This document shows, one piece after another, positions 10,726-23,000 of a DNA stretch of 64,000 nucleotides. Within the stretch, counting starts at the first letter, position 1; every line of letters starts with the position of its first letter. The position numbers were made by a program, and so were the translations under genes. This DNA comes from Alternaria dauci (Eukaryota; Ascomycota; Dothideomycetes; Pleosporales; Pleosporaceae): positions 1,240,001 to 1,304,000 of the forward strand of contig NC_091276.1 in the NCBI RefSeq assembly GCF_042100115.1. Direction: 5' to 3'. Under the pieces are notes generated by a model, which saw nothing but the letters and a program-made list of their open reading frames with translations, ran no database searches and had not been told where the DNA came from.

Positions 10726-13700
10726 TCAACCGAGTATTCGCTCAATAACATATCGTCCGCCAGGCTCTTTTCTTTGCACCACCTTTCTAATGCCAAGCCC
10801 CCATCCTTGGCTACCCTTCTCCCCTACAAGGCTCATCTCGACCTCACACTCCCGCCTATCCTTACCGATCTCTACAATCTTGCCCTTTGGTTTACTTGCT
10901 TGTAGTAACGGTGTGTTGAGTGCAATATTGATGATCTGCGGCCTCGTGACAGGAGTAAGAGGATGCATGCGCGTCTTCGGTGTCCGGCTGCCAGTAATCG
11001 TGGACGTCGCCGCACGCTGGAGATGTGAGTAGATTATGTACCCCGGCATCTTCGCTGGGGGTGTACGTGCAAGTATAGAAGACGGGTGCAAGAAGACGTA
11101 ATTTGAATGTGGGTCATCTGAACGCTCCGACTGTGAGGAGAACAGGGTGACGTATGGCACATCAATGGCTGTCTTAGGCTTCCTTGGAAGTTCGGGGGGC
11201 ACAGGAGCAAGATCAGCGCGCATGGCAATCTGATCGATGAAGCCTGCCGCGCATATCTGGGTCAGAAGATTGATATTCCGCTCCGAAGGTGCTGGAAGTT
11301 TGGGATTATACGCCCCAATGGCGGTAGGTCGATGGGCACGAACAATATTGGTGAGCTGGTGGCGGAGCTGACTAGCCTCGTTCATGGATTTGGGGTTGAG
11401 GAACATGTCTTCACAGAACCGGGACGAGTCAGGCTCATATGCGTAGGCACATATTGCGTTACTGAGCTTGATGCAATCACTCTGCTTCGCGTTGATGCTC
11501 ATTTTAGCTTGTGCAGCATTGTACGCTCTGCGCAGCCGTGAGCGCTCTTCGGCCTCGATGTTGTCCTGGTCCGTACGAATGGCGTCAGGATCTCTAGTTG
11601 GCTCACGAAGTCCCAGATTGTTCTCTGGCACAATGAGTTCCGGTACAGACAAAGCCGCTACCAATGCGATGGTCTCAGCTGCGAGGTTCTGCGCAACACC
11701 CATGGCGACCATACGGGCGAATCGCGGATTGAGAGGATACAACGAAAGTTCGTGACCAAGCTTCGTGACCTTGCCGTCCAAAGACAGTGCGCCCAGGTAC
11801 GAAAGTAGGTTCTCAGCTTTTTGCAGACTCTCCCTATCCGGTGATGTCGGAAAGGGAAAGTTGACGACAGGTGCGCCCATGCTCTTCAACTGCAGCACTA
11901 CGCCCTCTAGGGGTGTTCGTGAGATCTCCGGAGCTGCATACTCTTCAAAGTCTCGCTCGAACACTGCCGATGAGTATAGGCGATAACAGTGACCAGGACC
12001 GGTTCGACCGGCTCGACCAGATCGCTGATTGGCGCTGGCTTTGCTAATCCATCCCACTTCGAAGCTTTGGACGCCTGTGATAAGATCGTACTTTTTCTCC
12101 TTGGCTCTTCCGCAGTCGAATACGTAGCGGATACCAGGTATCGTCAAACTGGTTTCTGCGACATTTGTAGCAAGGACGATGAGACGAGAACCATCGGGAG
12201 GTGGCTCAAAGACTCGCAGCTGCTGGTTGGTGGGGAGCTGCGAGTAAAGAGGTAGAACATGGACGTTCATAACAGTCTCCTCCGGTTTTTCGTCCTCGAT
12301 CTCGAATTCTTTTTCGTCTTCATCGTCAAGTCCCATGATCACAGAGCCTTCCGAATCTGAACCATCATCGTCTAAGTAGTCCTGGCTTTCGGCCTGTCCA
12401 CCTAGCTCAATATCCTCTGCTTCTAGCGGCGTCTCTGCCGGAGAGATTACGACTTTACCGGCCTTCACCTCACGACCTTGTGTAGAAGGAAACGCCTCCT
12501 TCAGCCGCTTGGCTAGTTGCGAGATCTCGTTCTGACCAGTAAGGAAGACGAGCATTCCGCCTTTGGGCAGCTTTCGATGGCCTCTGCATACTTTGCGATA
12601 CATCTCCTCGACATAGTCTCGTTGTGTGCGACGTGAGAAGTGATTCACAACAGTATACTGACGACCTTCTGCTTTGATCAGGGGTGGGGGCTCACTCCTA
12701 AAGAGGCGCTTGTTCTCCGTAAAGTCCGATATACGTAGAGTAGCAGACATGATGATCAGCTTCAGAGGCTTATTCTTTGAGTCTTCCTTGACCATCTGTG
12801 CGCGAAGATCCACAATCCTACTGAGCATGCCGATGAGAATGTCTGTGTTCACACTGCGCTCGTGAGCTTCATCGATGACAATAGCAGAATACTTTGTCAG
12901 TACGAAGTCTTGGGTGATCTCTCGTAGCAACACACCATCAGTCATGAACTTGATAGCGGTTTTGGCACTGGTTGACGTATCGAATCGGATCTGGTACGCC
13001 ACTTTCGTTCCTTGGTCACCAAGTTCATCGCCAACACGTTTCGCCATACTGACCGCAGCCACACGACGCGGTTGCGTGACTCCAATCATACCAGGTGTAG
13101 GGCCATCTGGTGCTCCATATCCAGATTCTAGGAGAAACTGGGGCACCTGCGTGGTCTTACCGCTACCGGTAGCACCCCAAACTACCACCACATCGTTGTT
13201 GTGTATGGCCTCCATAATCTTCTGTTCTTCCGCTACAATGGGGAGCTGCAATCTTGACTCCTGTATTTCGGGTGATCGTTCGACGTTGACGCTAAAGGCC
13301 TTCCGTATCCCGTCGGTCGCAGTTTTCGTTTCGAGTTCTGGGGGCAGAGGATCTTGCTCGGGAGCTCGAGGCTTGAAGTTGGCGGGAATCGGTGCGTAAG
13401 AGAGTTGATTTGTCGGGGTAAATCCTACTTGCTCATTCCTTTGCTGCGTGGCCCATGCCTTAAAAGCCGATGCCCTTTCCTTCTTGGCGACCTTGTTTTC
13501 TTCGTCGGGACTCGTATCGCTATCCTCGTCGCTGTCGTCCTCGGAATCTCCAGATTCGTCCGACGCTTCGGATCCTGAAGTTGATGTCTCTTCTTCAGAA
13601 TCCAGGTCAGAATCTTCAGACTCAGCACCAGATGCCTCTGACTCGTCCTCATCATCCTGTTCGTTCTTCTCGCTACCTGAGCTGAAGCCCTCCCATGCTA

Positions 13701-14554
13701 CCTCATCCTCAACCACAACAGGTTTTTTGTTCTGACCTTTCCTGCGCTTTCGTACTTGTATGATGGGTTTGCCTGACTCGTCGACCTCTAGAGGCCTCTT
13801 CAGGCCGCTTCCAAATAGTCCACCAGTCTGCCTTGGGGCCGCGAAGATTCCCGTAGTCGGTTGGGAGACGTCCAGTTCAGGCTCGGAGGGGGACGGTGAT
13901 GGTGAGCGTTCTCGTAAGGGCTCGTCGGTCTGCGCTGTTTGCGAGGAGATTTGTCGTGCAGTTGGTTTCGGAGCAGGTGTCGGTGCTTGTTCATTATCTT
14001 CGTCGTCGTCCTCGCTGTCGTCTTCAACTTCCCTAAAGTCGCGCTTCTCAAGAATCATGCCCTCATTCTTTTCTACGTCTATGCCGGCTCTGCTCTCGGC
14101 CAGCGCACGCCTCAGCGCCTCTCTCTTGGTATCTGCTCCTCGGCCAAGCTTCTTGGAGCTTTGGAACAAGCTGGTGTCGACCTTTTGAGATGCAAGCTTC
14201 TTCAGCAGCTCAAGATTCTCCTCTTTCTTGAGTTTTGTGTCCTGCAAAAGTTAGTCCTGAAGTTCTTCACCTAGCAATCCCAGCGCGAAATGGCTGCGAA
14301 AAGTGGTGCAAGCCACGCCAGGTAGTATCACAACGTACAATGTATTTGTCGAGGCGTTTCTTCTTCTTGCCACTCATCTTGCCCTGCGACTCTCGTGTGA
14401 GCTCATCCTTGAGCGCGGCCTTCTTCTGAGCGCGCTCTTGCTCCTCCTGAGGCAAAATCTCGGTCGCATTGGCGTCGACGGTGGCATCGTTCGCGGGCGT
14501 CTTGCGACGGGCCAGAACCTTGTGTTTTCGCTGTCGCGGCACAAACTTGGGCAT
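10726..14554 (-). CDS. ecm16: DEAH-box RNA helicase of ribosome biogenesis (Ecm16/Dhr1, DHX37 type)
   Basis: Minus-strand exons 14554-14339 and 14241-10726 give 1243 aa. The helicase remodels the U3 snoRNA-pre-rRNA hybrid in the small-subunit processome in the nucleolus. The basic N terminus (MPKFVPRQRKHKV, GKKKKRLDKYI) and long Ser/Asp/Glu-rich stretches (about residues 90-330) are typical. Core motifs are GATGSGKTTQ (about 430), DEAH in VIDEAHERS (about 530), SATL, TNVAETSLTIPG and QRSGRAGRTGPG. The helicase-associated and OB-fold regions follow. A second acidic insert lies between the two RecA domains (about 700-745). The 97-base intron joins LDKYI to DTKLKKEEN in frame. It shares a 297-base promoter region with the proteasome chaperone gene. 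Confidence 0.94.
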
Positions 14555-14851
14555 TTTGGTGGTTGCGGCGTCGAGGACTGCTCGCAGCGCCCGAAAGTTT
14601 TTGGTGGGGATCGGACGCTAGCGGGCGAACTCCGCATTACTTCCGCGCGAGTTGAGTGGGCTGTTGGCTAGAGACGTAATAACACAAACGACCAGGCACA
14701 CAAGAGAACTCCGAGTCGACATATTACTCGTGTGCATACACTCTCGGAAGCTTACGAGTCCAAAACACTCAGTCTACGCTAGTTCGTGTCGCCTTCAGGA
14801 GCGCAGCTACCCCTCCGCACCAGACGTACCAACGCACGAAACACAAACGCC
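14555..14851. promoter_or_regulatory. Compact divergent promoter (ecm16 / proteasome chaperone 3)
   Basis: Only 297 bases separate the two start codons, so both genes must be driven from this stretch. One is a ribosome-assembly gene and the other a proteasome-assembly gene, which would suit growth-linked co-expression. That link is inference. Confidence 0.5.
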
Positions 14852-15386
14852 ATGGCAGCACCCACCACTTCAGACGAATATACTGTGACGCCCGCCCCGT
14901 ACCCAGCGCGTACCAACACTTCCACCTCCATGATCAAGGGTATAGAAACCACGGCAACGGCGGTCAACTTTGCGGACAAGATCCTCATCACTGTTACACA
15001 AAATGGACGGCTAGCACATTGGGTATGCCCGTTTATACAGGTCCACTATGAAGACGTTTGCTGATACTACCTAGGTACATGTTCCCCTCGACATCTCCGC
15101 AACTGATGCCTCGATGACTTCGAATGCCTCCCTTGAACGCGACGAAGAAGACCCCAACTCGGACCTCCTTCCTATGCATCATCTCACGGCTACAAACATA
15201 CTTGGCGGTACGATAGCCGAACTTGACATCCTTGGACAAACGCTCGCAACACAGATTGCTAGTGCCATCAAACAACGCGACGACAGGGAAACCAGGATGG
15301 TTGTGGTTGGTATGGGGTTGGACAAGAGCATGATCGGGCGAGAAGCATTCAGCGAGCTGATTGGACTCGTGCTGGGGGTCATATAA
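14852..15386 (+). CDS. Proteasome assembly chaperone 3 (PAC3/Pba3-like)
   Basis: Exons 14852-15022 and 15075-15386 give 160 aa. PAC3-type chaperones pair with PAC4 and help order the alpha ring of the 20S proteasome. The family region reads ITVTQNGRLAHW, then across the intron VHVPLD, and the C-terminal half has LGMxxxxLDILGQTLATQIA-like and VVVGMGLDKS segments. The junction (W before GTATGC, V after CTAG) reproduces the expected strand-loop-strand of the fold. The size is right for the family. The assignment rests on these motifs only; a structure-based search would settle it. Confidence 0.75.
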
Positions 15387-15591
15387 AAGGTCGTCGAATT
15401 CGTATTGCTTTAATCTATGCAATGCTCGACATGACGAGTTATGGGATTCTGTGCCCAAGAGTTACTCCGTCCAGTCTCGGGTATGTCTTCCAACTGTAGC
15501 CTGTGTTCAACCTTTTTCCCTCTATGCGCCGAATCATGCTGACATTCCAAGTACCGTAACGCCAACCCAATGCAATCCTGCTCTGATGCGG

Positions 15592-16277
15592 TTATACGCT
15601 CTCACGGAGTTTGTTGATCAAAACGTCGACTGACTCCATGTCGTTAGCATCCAGTTTTTGTTGCGGCTTAAATTCGGCAGGCATGTGCTCGACGGCGGCA
15701 TCGAGCGCGGCTTGGAAGTTGCGAACGGATGACGAAAGGGCGAAGATGGCCTTCTTCCGGACCTTGTTCTCGGCGTCTGAGGTTGCCATACGAACAAGGA
15801 TGGGGATAGCGCCGACTACAAGGAGCTGGGAACTGTTAGCATGGCCCATAGGCGCGCGTAGCATCAGGGAGTGCTTACCCGTTCTTGTGTTCTAATGTTG
15901 TTTTGGACGGCAGTACCGCAACACCATGCAGCGTAGCGTCGGAGTTCAGCGTCCTTGTTTTCCAGCTGTTCCACGAGAGGCGTCCACAGTCCCAGGGTCT
16001 CGATGTTGTTCGCGTTGTCGAGGTTCTCGATGAGTTGCTCAAAGTTGTCGAATGCGGTTACCCGGTGCTCCAGTTCTGCTTCCTCGTTTTGAATGACTTG
16101 CATGCTTTCTTGCATCAGTTGCGCGTCGGAGGGACCTGACATTCCAGTCACGAGTCGTTGCAGCGCCTCAACGTCGAGTTGTGGCGGCGGTTGGTCGGCG
16201 GCGGCGACGTCGGTGCGCGAGGCCTCGGAGTTTTGGATGCCCCATTTGAGAAGGTTGTTTAGTCCTGGGTCGTTCAT
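15592..16277 (-). CDS. fes1: Hsp70 nucleotide-exchange factor Fes1 (HspBP1 family)
   Basis: Minus-strand exons 16277-15879 and 15825-15592 give 210 aa. Fes1 releases ADP from cytosolic Hsp70 and passes misfolded clients to the proteasome. The protein is made of armadillo-like repeats. Family landmarks are [18 protein letters not shown] at the start, [14 protein letters not shown], and [13 protein letters not shown] followed by [15 protein letters not shown] after the intron. The intron (15826-15878) interrupts ERLLVVGA with a GTAAGC donor and a CCCAG acceptor. The length is close to that of the yeast protein. It is the third protein-quality-control gene in this part of the window, after the RBR ligase and the proteasome chaperone. 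Confidence 0.95.
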
Positions 16278-17317
16278 GTTGTCGGATGTGTGTTTGGTGT
16301 GTTGTTTCTTGTGTGAGGAACGAAGACGGCTGCGGGGTGTGTAGACATTGAATAATTTTGGCGGGCCTTATGACGCCGACGCTGGCGAGGGGACCAGCAG
16401 CTTCGCGGGCCTTCCATGGGACATGGTGCCCAACACAGCAACACAGCTGTCAACACCATCAATCACATGGTGTCAACGTGACAAACACGACGGAAACGGC
16501 GTGTTTGTCGGAGTTGTCGATGTTGACCTGAAATGACACAATCACGACACGGCGGCATCGAGAGCTGAGTTGGTACGGCAAATGCTCGTTTGGCTGGGTA
16601 CACGGCGACTACCCCTCCATGCACGTGACGCTCCACCCGTCGTATTCGGAATGGGCGGGGGGCATGGCGAGTTGGCGGTGAGCAGCCGCGGATGGCTGGG
16701 GACTGACTTGTGCTTGCTCCCGACTTATGCATTCACAGCGCGCCGTCGAGAACACGTAGGTCCTGGTGGAGTGTCGATGATTGCTATACGCCAAGCGTTT
16801 AACACCGCTGCCTGGCGGTCTGGTAGAGTTGACGTGCGTCGACAGCAGCGTCCTGGATGCTGTGGCGGGGAGCTTGCGTACTTTCCCAGTGCGTAGCACC
16901 AGGGCAGACGACGATGACTCTAGGCTGCACCATTCGGCCAGCAGATATAAGATAGCCGATGCTGTGATGGTCTGAGGCCAACTGCCCAACCGCTCCAAAT
17001 TATACACAATCCCCTTTAGGAGCCGCCCGTTCGTGCAAAGCCTCCTTCGCGCCTGCGCTCCTGCCACCCCGCTAAATCTGGGCAAGGCCGACCCGCTTAT
17101 TTAGCACACCCAGTTCTTGCCTCTGCGCACCAGAAACCTCAACCTCAACACCGCCGCCGAACCTGTAAGCTCCCCGAACACCTCCGTACCCTTTTTACTT
17201 TTTCACCGCTAGCTGCATCTCTGAGCTTAAACACTGACGCTCAATTGCTCCAGCGACTCTACACAGACACCCGTCTACAACTTCACGTCTACTCTAATCT
17301 CACCTTAATCAATCAAC
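16278..17317. promoter_or_regulatory. Divergent promoter region (fes1 / actin) with actin 5' leader
   Basis: This is 1040 bases with no supportable gene. The last 200 bases are CT-rich, as in strong fungal promoters, and include a good candidate for a leader intron (entered separately). Confidence 0.5.
17165..17253 (+). other. Candidate intron in the actin 5' UTR
   Basis: GTAAGC at 17165 and TGCTCCAG ending at 17253 enclose 89 bases with a CACTGAC branch-like site and a pyrimidine-rich 5' half. It lies 64 bases upstream of the actin ATG. Leader introns are common in highly expressed fungal genes. No transcript data are at hand. Confidence 0.5.
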
Positions 17318-18870
<1,553 letters not shown>

Positions 18871-19636
18871 GGTACTGGCAGTCATGCGTCCGAGCGATTC
18901 ATCGACTGACGGTTTTCTTCCTAGCGTGTTCCTGCGTATGGTTCTCGAAATCATGACAAGCCTAGTAGCGGGGGCATCCTTGTATTGGCGCCTTGTTATC
19001 CCGGGGTTTTACACATGTCGATTGTCCACAAAATAGCACAGCGGGCCAATGGTTGGGTGTTTGAGTTATGGAGGAGCTTGAGCTCACGTGAGGGTGTAGT
19101 AAGGATCTTAAGATTGTAGCTTAGAGCCTATGGACACTTTCATATCCCTTACAACATGTGGTCACAATGATGATGACATGATAATGTGAAGACTGTTTGG
19201 GTAACCACTCATTCGTGAGCACGTGTCCATTTCAAAACATGTACGCATGCTTACAAATAAACAGTTTAGCCATAATTGAGACGGGTCCTATTTGCGTCTG
19301 CATTCCGATTGAAGTAATGGCGTACAAATCTGAAGAGAGGTGGTTGGTCACCCCTGCTAGCGCCGAAATTGAGCACCGGCGGTCGGAAAGGCACCAAACG
19401 ACGCGTTCCTCTACAAAATGCTTACCTGCAACCTACAATCTCACGTATGGCACGCCATGATATGACTCGAGTATCCGTGTAGGCTCTCCCCCATTACACC
19501 TCACCGCTGTATTCCTCTTATTCTTTTTGTCTTCTTCGTTGGGACGCTAGATCTATCAACACGATTTCATCCGTACTCCAATCAACTACGGAACTACTGC
19601 ATCTAAACCCATCTCTACTTTACATCGGTCCTCGCG
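18871..19636. other. Intergenic, actin 3' UTR and MFS promoter
   Basis: The actin terminator region lies in its first few hundred bases. Pyrimidine-rich sequence near 19490-19620 precedes the next ATG. Nothing else is seen. Confidence 0.45.
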
Positions 19637-21280
19637 ATGCCCACATCGTCTCCCGATATCGATGCGGCCTTGGCTGCTCAATCAAGCGATGAGACCACGC
19701 CTCTCTTGACCCATGTAGATCCTACACCCATAGATGAGTCTGTCGATCCTCCACCGCGGCAAGACTATCTTGAAGATGATGATGACAAGGACAAACCCCT
19801 GCCCAAGGCACAAATCTTTCTTCTGTGTTATGCGGTTTGCGCAGCACCTATTTCCTTCTTCTCCATCTTTCCGTACATCAATTTCATGATTGAGAGAGTG
19901 GGGGGTGTGGACAAAGAGGATGTTGGATTTTATTCGGGGTTGATCGAGAGTCTGTTCAGCGCGACGCAGATGTTTGTTATGATTCTTTGGGGAAAGGTAC
20001 GTGGGCTCAGTCTTGCTATGGGCAAACATTGTCGCTCACATGGTCCCCAGGCCTCTGATCGATATGGCAGGAAGCCTGTGCTAGTCATCTCTTTGTTGGG
20101 GTTGACTGTTGCCACAATTCTTTTTGGCCTGAGCAGAACCTTGTGGCAGATGGCGCTGTTCAGATGTCTGGGCGGCGTCTTTGCTGGAACAATCGTCACT
20201 GTCCGAGCCATGCTCTCCGAGAATAGTACCAAGCATACTCAAGCAAGAGCCTTCAGTTTTTTTGCCTTTGCCAGCAACATGGGGATTTTTGTGGGCCCGC
20301 TGATTGGTACGTAGTTTTACAACTGCTCAAAGTTGACGGTAAACTAAGCACAAGTCTACAGGAGGTGCACTCGAAAGCCCAGCGGACAAGTTTACATCAA
20401 CATTCGGCAAGACGCGGTTTTGGCATGACTATCCTTACGCACTACCCAACATCGTCGTGTCGGCCATTGCCCTTTCCGCAGCGATCACAACTATGCTGTT
20501 CGTCAAGGAAACTTTGCATATCCACGGCGATAGGAAGAAGACGGCAAACTCTAACATGTCTACACGGGAGCTTATCAAGTATCCTGGCGTCATGCGAGTG
20601 CTCGTAGTATACAATTACGTGATGCTCATGGCATTTACCTTCACGGCCGTCTTTCCAGTTGCCCAGTACACACCTATCCGCATGGGGGGTCTTGGTTTCA
20701 CGACGGAGCTTATTGCTGCGTGTACAGCACTGAACGGAGCTTCTCAGGCAGCCTGGCTGCTTATTGTATTCCCTATACTGCACAAGCGGATTGGCACCGG
20801 TCGTGTGCTCTGGCTTTGTGCGTTAGCCTGGCCTGTTCTCTTTGTCGTCGGTCCAGTGTACAACATCCTACTTCGATACGGACACACTACCATTTTCTGG
20901 GCTACTGGACCACCGATTATAGTTCTCGCAAGTGGGGTCTCGATGGCATTCAGTGAGTTTATTTCCATGTTGATGTGTTAGGTACACTAACATATACATT
21001 AGCTTGTGTTCAACTCGCACTCAACGACATATCGCCCTCACATGAGACTCTTGGGACGCTTAACGCAGTCGCGCTTGCTGCTCAAAGTGGAATCCGGTCC
21101 GTGGCTCCGGCTCTTGCAACTAGCGTCTATGCCATTGGTGTCAAGTATCATATACTGGGTGGTCAACTTTTCTGGCTTTGCCAGGTCATTCTGGCATTTG
21201 GCTTGTTTGGGCTTCTGAAGCTGCTTCCTGCTAAGGCGAGAGGGGATGTGAAACCAAGGCAGTCGAACGGCAGTGTTTAA
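19637..21280 (+). CDS. MFS drug/ion-type transporter, ZIFL-like group
   Basis: Exons 19637-19996, 20051-20306, 20363-1 (20362)-20952 and 21003-21280 give 494 aa. A 60-residue acidic cytosolic head (SSDETTPLLTHVDP) precedes 12 membrane helices. The loop 2-3 MFS signature is split by intron 1: ILWGK then ASDRYGRKPVLV. Helix 4 carries FRCLGGVFAGTIVTVRAM and the following loop SENSTKHTQARAFSFFAFASN, which I associate with the fungal/plant zinc-induced-facilitator-like and YCR023C-like group. The dileucine-like TTPLL in the head is a common vacuole-sorting pattern, so a vacuolar location is possible. The substrate is unknown. The exon model was checked by frame closure (1485 bases). Confidence 0.85.
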
Positions 21281-22116
21281 TATGTATGTTTGTATAAGAG
21301 GTTGGAGGTGTTTTTACGGATACTAATGTATCTACTGACGTGATTGAGAGCAGAAGGTTGTGTATCGTACTTATTATGCCTTTGCGGCTATCGCAGACTC
21401 CAATCTGTCCATGGCTACCTACCTGGATTACTCGTTCGTCAACTACTTATTCTTCTCCTGCTCACATATCCTCGCCCTCTCGATAGCTACCCCACTCAAG
21501 TTTCCCTGTTATAAGCTTAACTGACCTTCCTTACCTAAGTTGCTCATTATAGGCTCAAGCTGGAAGAAAGTCGAACTTAACAAATGGCTCGCACAAAAGA
21601 ACGAAGAATTCTGAAAACAACTCCGGCGCCATTCATAGTTTTCTTGTTGTTTCTCCTTTAGTATTGGATCATACCTGTGCGTTTCCCCACATGCCCGTTG
21701 CGGAGCACACAATACGAAAGAATAAGCACCTAATGAGTTGTGCCCCAGATACAATGCACTCTAAGGATACGTGCTGCATTAAGCACTAGCATGGTACAAC
21801 ACGACATCAGTTTAACTTCAGGATGTAGTATTGTTCGGGTACACCTTATGAAAAAAGAGGTCCGTCATAGAAATCGTGGGAGGGAACCAGTACAGCCATC
21901 GTTGTTAGGCATGATTGTCAACTGCAACTTGCACCTTATGTCTGAGAGGCTTTGGTCGGTACCCTTATCTGTCGATATATGAACACCTATCTAGGTGACC
22001 TCAAGCTTGAAGGGTACAGTCGCCAAGCGCACGCCTGTTGACATCATCGCCTATCTGCTTCGTTCCGCCAAACTCAGCTCCGCTCAAGTCAATACTCGCG
22101 CTCTTCACCGTCGTCT
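21281..22116. other. Gene-poor stretch left of the HET relic
   Basis: After the transporter 3' UTR I see only short, unconvincing frames on both strands. There is no repeat boundary that I can point to. Confidence 0.4.
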
Positions 22117-23000
22117 ATTAGACTTATCAATGCTCTCACAGTAAAGCCGAGGAATTTTCGAACCCGTGAAATTACCATACGCCATTCTGTCTCATGCCTG
22201 CGGCACCGAGAGGATCATATTTAGCAAGATTTCGTCTCAGCCTGACCCCGACAAGGCTGGCTGGCGGAAAATATTCTTCCTATGCCAACACGCTCAATGC
22301 GATGGGCCCGAAAAAATCTAGAGCGACACTTGCTACATCGATAAAGGCAGAAAAGACGAGTTTTCAGAATCCATTGACTCTGTGTTTCACCAGTACCAGG
22401 AAACTGTAGTATGCTACGCCTATTATCCAAGGAGAGGACATCGCATACTGCCTGATAAGTCTCCTAGAAGTCAGTATGACAACACTTGATAGCAACGGGG
22501 GTATCGAGGCATTTGCTATATCGCAAGAAGAGTACCTCAGAATTAACCTTGACCAATAATTCCTCGTCTGGTGGTCTTGTCCGAATGAAAAAAACTTCAG
22601 GTGTTCTCGGACGTGCATTTCCTTGCTTGTCATCCAAAAGACTCTCGAAGATGTAGTCGAATATCCTTAACTAGCGATACTGTTGCACCACGTTCTTTCA
22701 ACAACAACGAAGTGCGGCATACCAGGCTACCAGTCTTCTGAAACCATTGCACCAAAGTCGGCAGAAGCCCTGGGTACGTCGTCGTTCTTGCTTACTATCC
22801 GTGAGACAGGCCTGCGAAACCCAATGGCATACTGTTGTATGTTGTAGAAATGTCTGCTAAAACATTTGCGTTTTCACGAAATGACAGCTATTGCATTCTT
22901 TCAGGAATCCTATTCGACAAAGCACATTGACATAAATGCTGTATACTCAGAGCTTACAAGCGCTTCACTACCTGAGAGCTGTCATTAGAAACTTTGAATG
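22117..23000 (+). pseudogene. Decayed HET-domain (heterokaryon incompatibility) gene
   Basis: Pieces of a HET domain follow in the right order but in shifting frames. RLINALTVKP begins near 22120, with ATT where ATG is expected. KLPYAILSHACGTE (near 22170) matches the family's YAILSHTWG start. GWRKIFFLCQHAQCDG leads to an in-frame TAG at 22319-22321, exactly where the family has Trp before DTCCID; SDTCYIDKGRKDEFSESID and VVCYAYY follow. Farther on, SRNDSYCILSGIL (near 22890) and LYTQSLQALHYLRAVIRN (near 22942) look like the AYxLLGIF and LYGEG-LQ blocks. HET proteins trigger cell death on fusion of unlike strains. The middle block is too eroded to read. The limits are approximate. Confidence 0.72.

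Noticed and set aside
16609..17085. A 158-codon minus-strand frame between fes1 and actin
   Set aside because: No recognisable domain or plausible splice partners; it overlaps the actin promoter.
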